DNA of 64,000 nt. Source: Paractinoplanes pyxinae. GTDB taxonomy: Bacteria; Actinomycetota; Actinomycetes; Mycobacteriales; Micromonosporaceae. The stretch covers positions 1-64,000 of the forward strand of contig NZ_JAPNTZ010000025.1 in NCBI RefSeq assembly GCF_026626335.1, in the 5' to 3' direction. Shown in pieces: positions 8,554-17,488 of the stretch. The notes under the pieces were generated by a model that ran no database searches, was not told the DNA's origin, and saw only the letters and a list, made by a program, of their open reading frames with translations. The translations under genes were made by a program, and so were the position numbers. The first letter of the stretch is position 1. Every line of letters begins with the position of its first letter.

Positions 8554-8579
8554 ATCTGGTCTATCTCTGCCTACCAGAT
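8554..8579. promoter_or_regulatory. inverted repeat upstream of ggt
   Basis: ATCTGGT (8554-8560) and ACCAGAT (8573-8579) are perfect arms with a 12-nt spacer. They lie 28-53 bases upstream of the ggt start, where a promoter or operator is expected. No regulator for it is known here. Confidence 0.4.
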
Positions 8580-8636
8580 CCGGCCGTGATGCGCTGCTCC
8601 AACCACGAAGGCGTACATCAGGATGTCACCGGTTAA

Positions 8637-9197
8637 TCAGCTCGACGTGTCGTCGAACCGAGCTCGGGCCAGAACGCCTTCCCCACCGTCGAACGTCAGA
8701 TCCGGGAACCAGAAATCGCGTGTCACCTCGACGAATCCGAGAGTGGCATGCAGATCCAGCGATGACTGATTCCGCGCGTTCGCGAAGTACCAGACCTCGG
8801 AGGTCCGCGAAGCGAGGGCGCTCAGCCGGGCAACTGTGAGCGCCCTGCCGATGCCCCGGCGCCTGTACTCGGGTGCGACGACCAAACCCAGTAGATACCA
8901 GCCGGACGGGGCTGCGTTGGCCGGCGCATCCGGTGGCCGGGTCCAGAAGGTCGAGCGCGCATATCCGGTGATCTGCCCAGCGTCTTCGGCCACGTGGAGC
9001 ATGCGCTGCGGGTCGGTGATGCTCGCCGTCAGACTTTGCTCCCACGGCGCCGGATCCAGTTTGAGCACGCTCTCGACCAGGCCGACGCAGGCCGGCACGT
9101 CCGCCAGGACTCCGTCGCGGATATGCACCATCTCGGTGGGAAGCCGTCGTCCACTCGGCTCGGGTTGATAAGGCTCGAACACGCTCGCATCGACCAC
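8637..9197 (-). CDS. GNAT family N-acetyltransferase
   Basis: The 186-aa protein has the GNAT core: VPACVGLVESVL near the start, LLGLVVAPEYRRRGIGRALTVARL as the acetyl-CoA-binding strand and helix (RRRGIGRA), and NARNQSSLDLHATLGF as the C-terminal block. The substrate is unknown. The first start (9197) gives a 22-residue extension ahead of MVHIRDG, which is where most relatives begin, so translation from about 9131 is possible. It is separated from ggt by 110 bases and runs in the same direction. Confidence 0.85.
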   Translation of the reverse strand: MVDASVFEPYQPEPSGRRLPTEMVHIRDGVLADVPACVGLVESVLKLDPAPWEQSLTASITDPQRMLHVAEDAGQITGYARSTFWTRPPDAPANAAPSGWYLLGLVVAPEYRRRGIGRALTVARLSALASRTSEVWYFANARNQSSLDLHATLGFVEVTRDFWFPDLTFDGGEGVLARARFDDTSS

Positions 9198-9251
9198 GAC
9201 CTCAATGTCGCACAGCCTCGACGCCCGGCAATCGCCGGCACAGCGGAAAGG

Positions 9252-11171
9252 TCAGGAGTGCGCGGCCCACGTGGCGAACATGTCCGCGTAGCGTCCGCCG
9301 GCGGCGATCAGCTCGTCGTGGGAGCCGGTTTCGATGATGCGGTGGTCGTCGACCACGATGATGCGGTCGGCTCTCATCGCGGTTGACAGGCGGTGGGCGA
9401 CCAGGATGGCCGTGCGGCCTTCCAGCAGGGCGTCCAGGGCGGCCTCGACCCGCAGTTCGGAGCGCAGGTCCAGGCTGGACGTGGCCTCGTCGAGCACGAC
9501 CACGCGGGGCTCGGCCAGGAAGGCCCGGGCCAGGGCCAGCAGCTGCCGCTCGCCCGACGATACTGACTGGCCGCGTTCGTGCAGCGGGGTGTCCAGGCCC
9601 TCGGGTGAGCGTTCGACCAGGTCGCGCAGGCCGACCGCGTCGACGGCGGCCCAGACTTCCTCGTCGGTGGCTTCGGGGCGGGCGAACGCGATGTTGTCGC
9701 GCAGGGTGCCGGCGAACAGGAACGGCTCCTGCGGCACGACGCCGATCTGCTTGCGCAGCGACGACAGCGTGACGTCGCGCAGGTCGTGGCCGTCGATCAG
9801 GATGCGGCCGGACGACGGGTCGTAGAAGCGGGTCACCAGCTTGGCCAGCGTGGACTTGCCGGCGCCGGTCGGGCCGACGCAGGCGACGGTCTCGCCTGGT
9901 TCGATGCGCAGGGTGACGCCCTCCAGCACCGGGCGGTCGGGCAGGTAGCCGAACGTCACGTCGTCGAAGACGATCTCGCCGCGGACCGGTGGCAGAACGG
10001 ATGCGGTCGGCGATTCGACCACGGAAGACGACGTCGCCAGCAGGCCGCGGATCTTGCCGATGGCCGCCTTGCCCTGCTGGTACTGCGTGTACAGCTGCAC
10101 CAACTGCTGCACCGGCTGGAAGAACGAGTTGATGTAGAGCACGAACGCGGTCAGCTCGCCGATCGTCAGCGTGCCCCGCAGCACCATGCGGCCGCCGATC
10201 AGCAGCAGCACGGCCATCGCGATCAACCCGATCACCGACGTGCCCGGGCCGTAGATCGCGTTGATCCGGCCGGTGAAGTCGTTGGCGTCGCGGTACCCCC
10301 CGACGACCTCGCGGTGGGCGACGACGTTGCGGTCCTGGCGGTTGTGGGCGGTCACTACGCGTACGCCGTTGAGGCTCTCGGCCAAATCGGCGAACATGGC
10401 CGCGATGGCGTCACGCTGCCGGTTGTAGCCGCGGTCGGCCGCGTGCCGGAACCACAGCGAGGCGATTGTCAGCGGCGGCACGACCAGCACCAGAGTGATC
10501 AGCGCCAGGGTCGCGTTGTAGTGGAACAGCACCCCGGTGACGACCACCATGGTCAGCCCCTGGATGAGGAACTGGGCGAAGCCGTCCTGCAGCAGGTTCT
10601 GCAGCGACTCGACGTCCGAGGTCATCCGGGTCATGGTGACGCCGGCCTTCTCGCGGGTGTAGTAGTCGAGCGACATCCGCTGCAGGTGGGCGAAGATGCG
10701 GATGCGCAGGTCGCGGGTGGCCGCCGCGGCCAGCAGCCCGCTCTTGCGCATGCGGATCGCGGTGGCCAGCCCGGTGAGCAGCACGGCCGCGACGAAACAG
10801 ATCGTGGCGATGATCAGCACACGCAGGTTGCCGGCCGCCATGCCGTGGTCGATTCCCACCTGTACGAGGTAGGGCCCGGCCTGCAGAAGCAGGGTCTCCA
10901 CGAGGATCGCCACCGACGCCGCGAGCAGCAGCCCGGGCCGGCCGATCAGCAGCCGGCTCAGCGAGATCCTGCCGCCCGAGTCGCCCGACGGGTCGAAGGT
11001 GACCCCCGGGTCGCCGTGGTCGGGCTCCCGTGATTCCAGCTTCGCCACACCGGCCTGCAGGTCTTCCGGGATGCCGGAGAACGGCAGCCCGTTGCCTTTA
11101 CGCCCGGCCGCGCCCATCGTGGGCCGGCCGCCGACATTGAAGCCCCCGAACCCACCACCGAACATGGTCAT
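9252..11171 (-). CDS. ABC exporter half-transporter, subunit B (catalytic Walker B)
   Basis: The 639-aa subunit has a glycine-rich N-terminus (MFGGGFGGFNVGG), a cytosolic lead of about 85 residues, six membrane helices and a C-terminal ATPase. Walker A is GPTGAGKST, the Q-loop is VVPQEPFLF, and Walker B is VVVLDEATSSLD with the catalytic Glu. The H-loop is LVAHRLST. Its signature is altered: VSSGERQ replaces LSGGQ. The ATG at 11171 overlaps the stop of the partner gene (ATGA), so both are translated together, as expected for a heterodimer. It probably exports lipids, drugs or peptides; the substrate is unknown. Confidence 0.93.
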   Translation of the reverse strand: MTMFGGGFGGFNVGGRPTMGAAGRKGNGLPFSGIPEDLQAGVAKLESREPDHGDPGVTFDPSGDSGGRISLSRLLIGRPGLLLAASVAILVETLLLQAGPYLVQVGIDHGMAAGNLRVLIIATICFVAAVLLTGLATAIRMRKSGLLAAAATRDLRIRIFAHLQRMSLDYYTREKAGVTMTRMTSDVESLQNLLQDGFAQFLIQGLTMVVVTGVLFHYNATLALITLVLVVPPLTIASLWFRHAADRGYNRQRDAIAAMFADLAESLNGVRVVTAHNRQDRNVVAHREVVGGYRDANDFTGRINAIYGPGTSVIGLIAMAVLLLIGGRMVLRGTLTIGELTAFVLYINSFFQPVQQLVQLYTQYQQGKAAIGKIRGLLATSSSVVESPTASVLPPVRGEIVFDDVTFGYLPDRPVLEGVTLRIEPGETVACVGPTGAGKSTLAKLVTRFYDPSSGRILIDGHDLRDVTLSSLRKQIGVVPQEPFLFAGTLRDNIAFARPEATDEEVWAAVDAVGLRDLVERSPEGLDTPLHERGQSVSSGERQLLALARAFLAEPRVVVLDEATSSLDLRSELRVEAALDALLEGRTAILVAHRLSTAMRADRIIVVDDHRIIETGSHDELIAAGGRYADMFATWAAHS

Positions 11172-12940
11172 GCCGAGGCCTCCACGGAATCGACGGAGGA
11201 GGCCAGGACCGCGGCGTAGCGCGGCTCCGACTCGAGCAGCGAGGCATGCGTGCCGTCGGCGATCACGCGGCCGCCCTCCATGAGCACGACCCGGTCGGCC
11301 AGCCCGATCGTCGACAACCGGTGGGCCACGATCAGCGTCGTGCGCCCGCGCATCTGGTCGCGCAGCGACGAGTGGATCCGCTGCTCCACGGTGACGTCGA
11401 TGGCGCTGGTGGCGTCGTCGAGCACCAGTACCGGCGGGTTCACCAGCAAGGCCCGCGCGATGGCGACCCGCTGCCGCTGGCCGCCGCTGAGCGTGTAGCC
11501 GCGCTCGCCCACCACGGTGTCGTAGCCGTCGGGCAGCTCGCGGATGAACTCGTCGGCGCCGGCCGCCACCGCCGCCTCGATCACCGCTTCGCGCGTGGCG
11601 GCCGGTTTCCCGTACGCGATGTTGTCGTGCAGGGAAAGCGAGAACAGGAACGGCTCGTCGGGCACGATGCCCACCTGCTCGCGCAGCGACGCCAGCGAGA
11701 GTGACCGCACGTCGTGCCCGTCGATCGTCACCCGGCCCTCGGTCACGTCGTAGAAGCGAGCGGCCAGCCGGCCGAGTGTGGACTTGCCCGAGCCGGTGCC
11801 CCCGACGACGGCCACGGTCTCCCCCGGTCGTACGCGCAAATCGAGCCCGTCGAGGGCGGGCGTGCCGTTCGGGTAGGTGAACGACACGTTCTCGAACGCG
11901 AGGTCGCCGCGCAGGTTCACGACCAGCGGGTCCGGACCGTCCACGACCTCGCTCGGGGTGTCCAGGATCTCGTAGATGCGGCGGGCCGAGGCCGAGGCGC
12001 GCTGCCCCATCATGATCATCATGCCGAGCATGCGGAACGGCGGCTGCAGCATCAGGACGTACGAGTTGAAGGCGACGATCGTGCCCACGGTGGTGCTGCC
12101 GTCGATCACCATGTAGCCGCCGACCAGCAGCACCAGCGCCAGCCCGAGCCGGGGCAGGTTGTCGAGCAGCGGGTTCCAGCGGCTGCGGATGCGCGCGTCC
12201 TGGCGGTAGGCCCAGCGGATGCGGTCGGCGCTCTCGGCCAGCGACTTCAGCTGCCGGCCCTCCGCGGCGAACGCCTTCACGATGCGGACGCCCTGGATGT
12301 TCTCGTCGACGACGGTGGCCAGCTGGGCCAGCCGGGCCTGGATCATCCAGGACACGGGGAAGATCGCCTTGCGCATCGTCACGCCCAGCACCCCGATGAC
12401 CGGCATGGTGGCCATCGCGACGATCGCCAGTGGCACGTTGATCGAGAGCATCAGGCCGAACGCGACGACCGCGATCAGGCACTGCACCAGGATCGACGGG
12501 CCGAACGACAGATACATCTGTACGGCCCGGATGTCGGAGCCGGAGCGCGACATCAGCTCGCCGGTCTGCACCCGGTCGTAGAAGCCGAACGGCATGCGCA
12601 CGAGGTGGGTGTAGACGATGTTGCGCAGGTCGTACTCGAGCTCGTACGCCGTACGCAGCAGGTAGAGCCGGGCCAGGAAGTTGATCAGCCCCTGCAGCAG
12701 GGCGATGCCGACGATCCACCAGACGTACGTGCTGAGCTGCGCCGTCTTCTCGACGATGGCGCTGTCGATGCCGATCCGGACCAGATTGGGGATCTGCACC
12801 TGCACGATCAGGCCCAGGAAGGACAGCGTGAGCGAGGTGATCAGCAGTGCCCGATGGGCCTTGACCAGCGGCAGCGCGCGGCGCAACCAGCTCTTGCCGA
12901 CGTCCGGATCGATGGACGCCCGGGGTGCGCGGCGGCTCAA
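11168..12940 (-). CDS. ABC exporter half-transporter, subunit A (degenerate Walker B)
   Basis: The 590-aa subunit has six membrane helices (about 35-320) and a C-terminal ATPase. Walker A (GGTGSGKST) and the signature (LSGGQRQR) are canonical. Walker B is VLVLDDATSAID, with Asp in place of the catalytic Glu, and the Q-loop is IVPDEPFLF, with Asp in place of Gln. These changes complement those in the downstream partner, so the pair should hold one active and one degenerate ATP site, as in TM287/288 or BmrCD. It precedes and overlaps the partner gene by four bases. Confidence 0.93.
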   Translation of the reverse strand: MSRRAPRASIDPDVGKSWLRRALPLVKAHRALLITSLTLSFLGLIVQVQIPNLVRIGIDSAIVEKTAQLSTYVWWIVGIALLQGLINFLARLYLLRTAYELEYDLRNIVYTHLVRMPFGFYDRVQTGELMSRSGSDIRAVQMYLSFGPSILVQCLIAVVAFGLMLSINVPLAIVAMATMPVIGVLGVTMRKAIFPVSWMIQARLAQLATVVDENIQGVRIVKAFAAEGRQLKSLAESADRIRWAYRQDARIRSRWNPLLDNLPRLGLALVLLVGGYMVIDGSTTVGTIVAFNSYVLMLQPPFRMLGMMIMMGQRASASARRIYEILDTPSEVVDGPDPLVVNLRGDLAFENVSFTYPNGTPALDGLDLRVRPGETVAVVGGTGSGKSTLGRLAARFYDVTEGRVTIDGHDVRSLSLASLREQVGIVPDEPFLFSLSLHDNIAYGKPAATREAVIEAAVAAGADEFIRELPDGYDTVVGERGYTLSGGQRQRVAIARALLVNPPVLVLDDATSAIDVTVEQRIHSSLRDQMRGRTTLIVAHRLSTIGLADRVVLMEGGRVIADGTHASLLESEPRYAAVLASSVDSVEASA

Positions 12941-12965
12941 CGGCGCCTCCTGTGGGGGGAGCGAT

Positions 12966-14159
12966 CTAGTTAGCCTGGCTAACGATACTCCCCGCCGGTT
13001 CGACCGCCGGAGTGACGCGGCCCACCAGAACGACAGCCACCGCGCCCAGCGCCTGACAGACCGCGACTGCGGCCAGCAACGCCGGTGCGCCGAGGCCCGC
13101 GGCGAAGCCGGCCACCGCCGCGCCGGCCGCGGCGGCGGTGACCTTCAGGCCGGCGCCGAGCGAGAAGACCTGGGTACGCAGGCCGGGCGGGGACTCCTGG
13201 TCGCGTACGGCGAAAACGGCCACCGAGACCGGAGCGCCGAGCACACCGGCCAGCGCGAACAACGGCAGTCCGGCCCAGCCGCCGGGCAGGAACATCAGGA
13301 TCAGGAACGGCACGGTGGTGGCGCCGATGCAGAAGGCCACCACCCGTTCCGGGCGCCACCGGCGGATCGGCCAGCGGGTGCAGATCAGCGACCCGATCAG
13401 AACCCCGAAAGCGCCCGCCGAGAGGATCAAGCCGGTCAGCTCGGGCCGGTCCTCCTGCGCGGCCAGCAGCGCACCCACCAGGGGCAGCGCGCCGAAGCCA
13501 CCGATGCTGAAGATCGTGCCGGCCGTGACCGCGCCCAGACGCGGACGACGCCACATCAGGCCGAGCGCGGCGAACGGCGACGCCAGCCGCCTCTCCCCCG
13601 TGCCCACCGGCAACGGCAACGTGACGACCAACGCGGCCGAGACCACCACCATCGAGGCCAGGCCGGCGGTGGCCCAGGCCGGCCCGGCCAGCCCGGCCAG
13701 CACCGCGGCGAGCGCCGGACCGGCGATCCCAGCCACGCTGTAGGACATCACGTCGAGCCCGAAGGCCCGCTCGAGCCGGTCCGGCACGAGGTCGCCGAGC
13801 AGGCTGCTCAGGCCGCCGATCAGCAGCGGGGCCACGCAGCCGGCCGCGATCAGGGCGGCCACCGCGCCGGCGGTGGACCGGCCGACCAGCAGCGCGGCGG
13901 CGCCGAGGCAGGCGGCATAGGTGAGATAGGCGGCGGCATAGAGCAGGCGGCGGTGGCGTGCCGCGTCCGCGAGCGAGCCCACCACCGGGGCAGCCAGCAC
14001 ATGCGGCACCATCAGGGCCGCGATCAGCGCGCCGCCGAGCGACGTGCTGCCCGTGCGTTCGAGCACCAGCAAGAGAATCGCCACCCGGGCGCCCTCGTCG
14101 GCCAGGCGGGCACAGACCGCCACGCCCAGATAGCGGGCGAGGACGAGGGAGGACGACAC
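12966..14159 (-). CDS. MFS transporter
   Basis: This 397-aa protein has about twelve hydrophobic helices and resembles actinobacterial major facilitator exporters. The N-terminal loop GSLADAARHRRLLYAA is a variant of the MFS loop 2-3 motif. The GTG at 14159 is chosen because the first helix begins soon after it; the frame stays open much further, but only as a shadow of the hydrolase gene. It follows the hydrolase gene after 11 bases and probably shares its transcript. The substrate cannot be predicted. Confidence 0.8.
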   Translation of the reverse strand: MSSSLVLARYLGVAVCARLADEGARVAILLLVLERTGSTSLGGALIAALMVPHVLAAPVVGSLADAARHRRLLYAAAYLTYAACLGAAALLVGRSTAGAVAALIAAGCVAPLLIGGLSSLLGDLVPDRLERAFGLDVMSYSVAGIAGPALAAVLAGLAGPAWATAGLASMVVVSAALVVTLPLPVGTGERRLASPFAALGLMWRRPRLGAVTAGTIFSIGGFGALPLVGALLAAQEDRPELTGLILSAGAFGVLIGSLICTRWPIRRWRPERVVAFCIGATTVPFLILMFLPGGWAGLPLFALAGVLGAPVSVAVFAVRDQESPPGLRTQVFSLGAGLKVTAAAAGAAVAGFAAGLGAPALLAAVAVCQALGAVAVVLVGRVTPAVEPAGSIVSQAN

Positions 14160-14170
14160 GTGGATCGAAG

Positions 14171-15664
14171 CTACCCGATGCCGAACGGCGGGGGCTCGAC
14201 CGCCGGGCAGCGGGTGCCGGCCGCCACCGGGGTGAGAGTGAACAGATAAGTGTCGACGGCCGCCGCGACGCAGGGGCTCTTGTTGTAGACCACGTGACCC
14301 CAGCCGTCGTAGGTGAGCAGCCGCGCCGACGGGCCCAGATGGGCGGTCACCTGCTGCGCCCAGGCGTAGGCGGTGGCCGGGTCGTGCCGGGCGTTGACCA
14401 GCAGCGCGGACGCCGCACCGGTCAGCGGGGGCACCGGGCGCTGCGGATTGTCCGGCGGCGAAGGCCAGCCCAGGCAACCGGCGACGGCGGTCATGGCCAG
14501 CGGCGAGACCAACATCTGGGGCGCCCCGGCGGCCAGCGTCCGCAGGCGCCGCTGCAACTCCGGGTAGCCGGTGACGGGCAGGCGCCAGTCCTCGCAGAAG
14601 ACCGGCGCGAAGCTGTAGTCGATGAGGTCGACCGGCGGCGTCTTCTTCGGGGCGCGGCGCCCGGCCATCATCGCGTCGCGCAGGTAGTAGGCGAACGAGT
14701 ACCACTGCGGCTCGTAGAACGAGGTGAACGCGGCCATGGTCAGCTGGGCCACGGTGAGCTTGTTCGGCGGGTCGTACGGGTTGATCAGCTGACCGGCGCG
14801 GGCCCGGGCCATCGCGGCCACGAAGAGCTTGGGGATGTCGTGGCCGCGCAGCACGCAGCTCTTGTCGCGGGCGCACCACTTCACGAACTCGCCGAACGAG
14901 TCCTGGGCGGCCTCGGTCTGCTGCACCAGGAAACGGTCGAGGTCGGCGCTGTGGTCCATCACGCCGTCGAGCACCAGGGCGCGCAGCCGGGCCGGGTAGA
15001 GCCGCGCGTACTCCTGGCCGATCAGCGTGCCGTACGAGGCGCCGTAGAAGCTGATCTTCGCTTCGCCCAGGGCGCCGCGGACGGTGTCGTAGTCGCGGGC
15101 CACGCTCGCCGTGTCGAGGTGACCGAATACCGGGCCGGACCGGGCGGCGCAGTCGGCGGCCAGCCTGCGGTTGTAGGCGACCATTGCGGCGTACTGCTGC
15201 TCGGACTCGATCAGCACGGACGGCTGCGCGTCGACCAGGTCGCGCGAGCACAGCACGGGCGAGCTGCGGCCCACCCCGCGCGGATCCACGCCCACGATGT
15301 CGAACCGCCGGCGCACCTGTTCGCCGAAGAAGGCGGTGGCGTTCAGGGTGAAGTCGAAGGCCGAGCCGCCGGGACCGCCCGGGTTGATCAGCAGCGTGCC
15401 GATCCGCCTGCCCGGGTCGGTGGCCTTCCGGCGGGCCATGGTCAGGGTGGTCGTGGGGCCGGTGGGCTGGGCCCAGTCGGCCGGCACCTTGATCGTTCCG
15501 CACTGCACCTGCGCGTCCTCGGGGCAGGTGGCCCAGGTGATCGCCGGGGCGGTGGTGGCCGGGCGGGCGTACGCGGGCGCGGCCCCGTACGCCAGCAGGG
15601 TGATCACCGCGAGGGCGGCGCGGGAAGCTCGCACCCCGCCCATGCTGAGGGCCATGAAGATCAT
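14171..15664 (-). CDS. secreted alpha/beta hydrolase, tripeptidyl-aminopeptidase-like
   Basis: The 497-aa precursor carries a signal peptide (residues about 8-33, ending AAPAYA). NPGGPGGS (residues 94-101) is the oxyanion-hole region. The nucleophile lies in GASYGT (Ser210), with a later Asp in NARHDPAT and His in GWGHVV. The C-terminal extension with paired Cys is typical of the TAP/SlpD-like family, which removes N-terminal peptides or cleaves esters outside the cell. The start is uncertain: a GTG at 15703 and ATGs at 15664, 15655 and 15643 are all possible, none with a clear ribosome site. Confidence 0.9.
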   Translation of the reverse strand: MIFMALSMGGVRASRAALAVITLLAYGAAPAYARPATTAPAITWATCPEDAQVQCGTIKVPADWAQPTGPTTTLTMARRKATDPGRRIGTLLINPGGPGGSAFDFTLNATAFFGEQVRRRFDIVGVDPRGVGRSSPVLCSRDLVDAQPSVLIESEQQYAAMVAYNRRLAADCAARSGPVFGHLDTASVARDYDTVRGALGEAKISFYGASYGTLIGQEYARLYPARLRALVLDGVMDHSADLDRFLVQQTEAAQDSFGEFVKWCARDKSCVLRGHDIPKLFVAAMARARAGQLINPYDPPNKLTVAQLTMAAFTSFYEPQWYSFAYYLRDAMMAGRRAPKKTPPVDLIDYSFAPVFCEDWRLPVTGYPELQRRLRTLAAGAPQMLVSPLAMTAVAGCLGWPSPPDNPQRPVPPLTGAASALLVNARHDPATAYAWAQQVTAHLGPSARLLTYDGWGHVVYNKSPCVAAAVDTYLFTLTPVAAGTRCPAVEPPPFGIG

Positions 15665-15712
15665 GAGTGCGGTAATCAGGAGAAGTTCAGCGTCCCGTGG
15701 CACCGTGGGGCG

Positions 15713-16840
15713 ATGACACCAGCCGCACGGACCCGTCTCGTCTTCGCCACGGCCGGCACCTTCCTGCTGGTCGCCTGTTCCGACGGCGAGGCCTCCACGC
15801 CCCAGGGCGAGGCCACCTTCGCCCCGCCGCCCTCCACGTCGGCCGCTCCCTCAGCGTCGCCGTCGACGTCACCGGCCGCGGCGAAGGCACCCGACCTCGG
15901 CAACCCGCAGACGATCGTCAGCGGGCTCGAGGTGCCGTGGGGGCTGGCGTTCCTGCCCGACGGGGCGGCCCTGGTCAGCGAGCGGGACAGCGGCGCCATC
16001 CTGCGAATTCCGGCCGGCGGCGGCAATCCGCAGACGGTCCACGAGGTCAAGGGCGTCGACGCGGGCGGCGAGGGCGGTCTGCTGGGCATCGCCGTCGACC
16101 CCGACTACGCGCAGAACAAGTACGTCTACGCCTACTACACCGCGTCCGGCGACAACCGGATCGCCCGCTTCACCCTCGGCGGGAACCCGACGGTGATCCT
16201 CGACGGCATCGACAAGGCCGGCATCCACAACGGTGGGCGCATCGCGTTCGGGCCCGACGGCTTCCTCTACGTGGGCACGGGCGACGCCGGCAACGGCAGC
16301 GAGTCGCAGGACCGCCAAGACCTGAACGGCAAGATCCTGCGGATCACCCGCGACGGCAAGGCGGCGCCCGGCAATCCGGACGAGGGCTCGCCGGTGTGGT
16401 CGATGGGCCACCGCAACGTGCAGGGCCTGGCCTGGGGGCCGGACAAGAAGATGTACGGCATCGAGTTCGGCCAGAACACCTGGGACGAGGTCAACGTCAT
16501 CGAGCCCGGCCAGAACTACGGCTGGCCCGAGGTCGAGGGCAAGGAGGGCAACTCCAAATACGTCGACCCGATCGTCCAGTGGAGCACCGACGAGGCCTCA
16601 CCGTCGGGGGCCGCGGTCGCGGGCGACACGCTTTACGTGGCCGGCCTGCGCGGGGAGCGCTTGTGGACGGTGCCGCTCGGCGGCGGCGAGCCCAAGGCCG
16701 AACTCAACGGCGAATACGGCCGTCTGCGCACGGTCGGGGTGGCCCCGGACGGCGCGTTGTGGGTGACCACTTCGAACCGCGACGGCCGGGGCGACCCGCG
16801 CGAAGGCGACGACAAGATCCTGCGTTTCGCCGCCGGATAG
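15713..16840 (+). CDS. lipoprotein PQQ-type sugar dehydrogenase
   Basis: The 375-aa protein has a lipoprotein signal with the lipobox LLVAC, then a Ser/Pro/Ala-rich linker (about 30-58). A six-bladed propeller follows, of the glucose/sorbosone dehydrogenase type. VPWGLAFLPDG, GGEGGLLGIAVDP, HNGGRIAFGPDGFLYVGTGD and SMGHRNVQGLAW are the typical blocks; the first His and Arg of these help form the active site. It would oxidise a sugar at the outer membrane face, perhaps with PQQ. No pqq genes are visible. It diverges from the hydrolase across a short gap. Confidence 0.92.
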   Translation: MTPAARTRLVFATAGTFLLVACSDGEASTPQGEATFAPPPSTSAAPSASPSTSPAAAKAPDLGNPQTIVSGLEVPWGLAFLPDGAALVSERDSGAILRIPAGGGNPQTVHEVKGVDAGGEGGLLGIAVDPDYAQNKYVYAYYTASGDNRIARFTLGGNPTVILDGIDKAGIHNGGRIAFGPDGFLYVGTGDAGNGSESQDRQDLNGKILRITRDGKAAPGNPDEGSPVWSMGHRNVQGLAWGPDKKMYGIEFGQNTWDEVNVIEPGQNYGWPEVEGKEGNSKYVDPIVQWSTDEASPSGAAVAGDTLYVAGLRGERLWTVPLGGGEPKAELNGEYGRLRTVGVAPDGALWVTTSNRDGRGDPREGDDKILRFAAG

Positions 16841-16845
16841 CGGAC

Positions 16846-17097
16846 CTACTTGTTGTTGGGCGGGAGTTCGGGCAGAGCCGAGATCGCCGCCGCGTACTGG
16901 GCGATCTGACGGCCGTTGGGCACCACGCCGACGGCGCGGAGCTGGTCGTGAATGGCCTGGGCGACCTGGTCCTCGTTGTGACCCCGATGGGTCTGCATGA
17001 CCTTGTTCACGACGTAGTCGACACGGATCTGCTGCTGCCAGCCGGCGGTCCGGTAACCGCCCGACCTGGCGTTGCTGATGGGGGCGATGGCTTCCAT
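16846..17097 (-). CDS. small hypothetical protein
   Basis: The 83-aa product is soluble with no known motif. The middle (VNKVMQTHRGHNEDQVAQAIHDQLRAVG) is strongly helical and the C-terminus is Pro-rich. Codon use has the G/C third-position bias of the region, which supports coding. It lies downstream of the SSS symporter genes but behind a strong terminator at 17141-17180, so it probably has its own promoter or depends on readthrough. Confidence 0.65.
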   Translation of the reverse strand: MEAIAPISNARSGGYRTAGWQQQIRVDYVVNKVMQTHRGHNEDQVAQAIHDQLRAVGVVPNGRQIAQYAAAISALPELPPNNK

Positions 17098-17140
17098 GCC
17101 CCGGGTATCGGTCGCCGGGCGGGCCGAGTCGAGAAATGCG

Positions 17141-17180
17141 GGGGCGGTGCAACCCGATGGCTACCGGGTCACACCGCCCC
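17141..17180 (-). terminator. strong hairpin terminator of the symporter transcript
   Basis: GGGGCGGTG (17141-17149) pairs with 17172-17180, and ACCCG (17152-17156) pairs inside with 17165-17169. The two stems stack with a small internal loop. It lies five bases past the 17186 stop on the leftward strand. Confidence 0.8.
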
Positions 17181-17185
17181 GGACA

Positions 17186-17476
17186 TCAGTCGGCCGGGGG
17201 CCGCTCGTCGTCGATGTCCGACGGGTCCGGCGGCTCGGGCGGGTTCAGGCGCAGCCAGAGCAGGAAGAGCAGCCCCAGCACGAGCATGCCGATGCCCATC
17301 CAGAGGTTGATCCGCACGCCCTGGGCCTTGTCGATCTCGTCCTGGGTGTCGAAGATCCCCAGCACGGTGACGATCACGCCGTAGACCACGAACAGCCCAC
17401 CGATGACCCGCCGCACGTCGAACAGCCGGGCCGCCGCCGACAACTTCTTCTCGTCGACCTGGTCGTTGTCTGCCAT
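17186..17476 (-). CDS. small membrane protein linked to SSS symporter
   Basis: This 96-aa protein has two hydrophobic segments (about 25-43 and 58-75) joined by a short acidic loop. The N-terminus is hydrophilic and the C-terminal tail is Pro/Asp-rich (PPEPPDPSDIDDE). It begins 12 bases after the SSS symporter stop, so it is co-transcribed and may be an accessory subunit. I do not recognise the family. Confidence 0.8.
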   Translation of the reverse strand: MADNDQVDEKKLSAAARLFDVRRVIGGLFVVYGVIVTVLGIFDTQDEIDKAQGVRINLWMGIGMLVLGLLFLLWLRLNPPEPPDPSDIDDERPPAD

Positions 17477-17488
17477 GTCGAGACCTCC

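Noticed and set aside
9252..12719. Apparent 1155-residue fusion upstream of ABC subunit B
   Set aside because: The first part is a shadow of subunit A; the real start is the ATG at 11171 that overlaps the subunit A stop.
12966..15503. Apparent 845-residue MFS fusion
   Set aside because: Residues before the GTG at 14159 are an out-of-frame reading of the hydrolase gene.
13958..16840. Long + frame before the sugar dehydrogenase
   Set aside because: The part before 15713 is antisense to the MFS and hydrolase genes; the lipoprotein signal starts at 15713.
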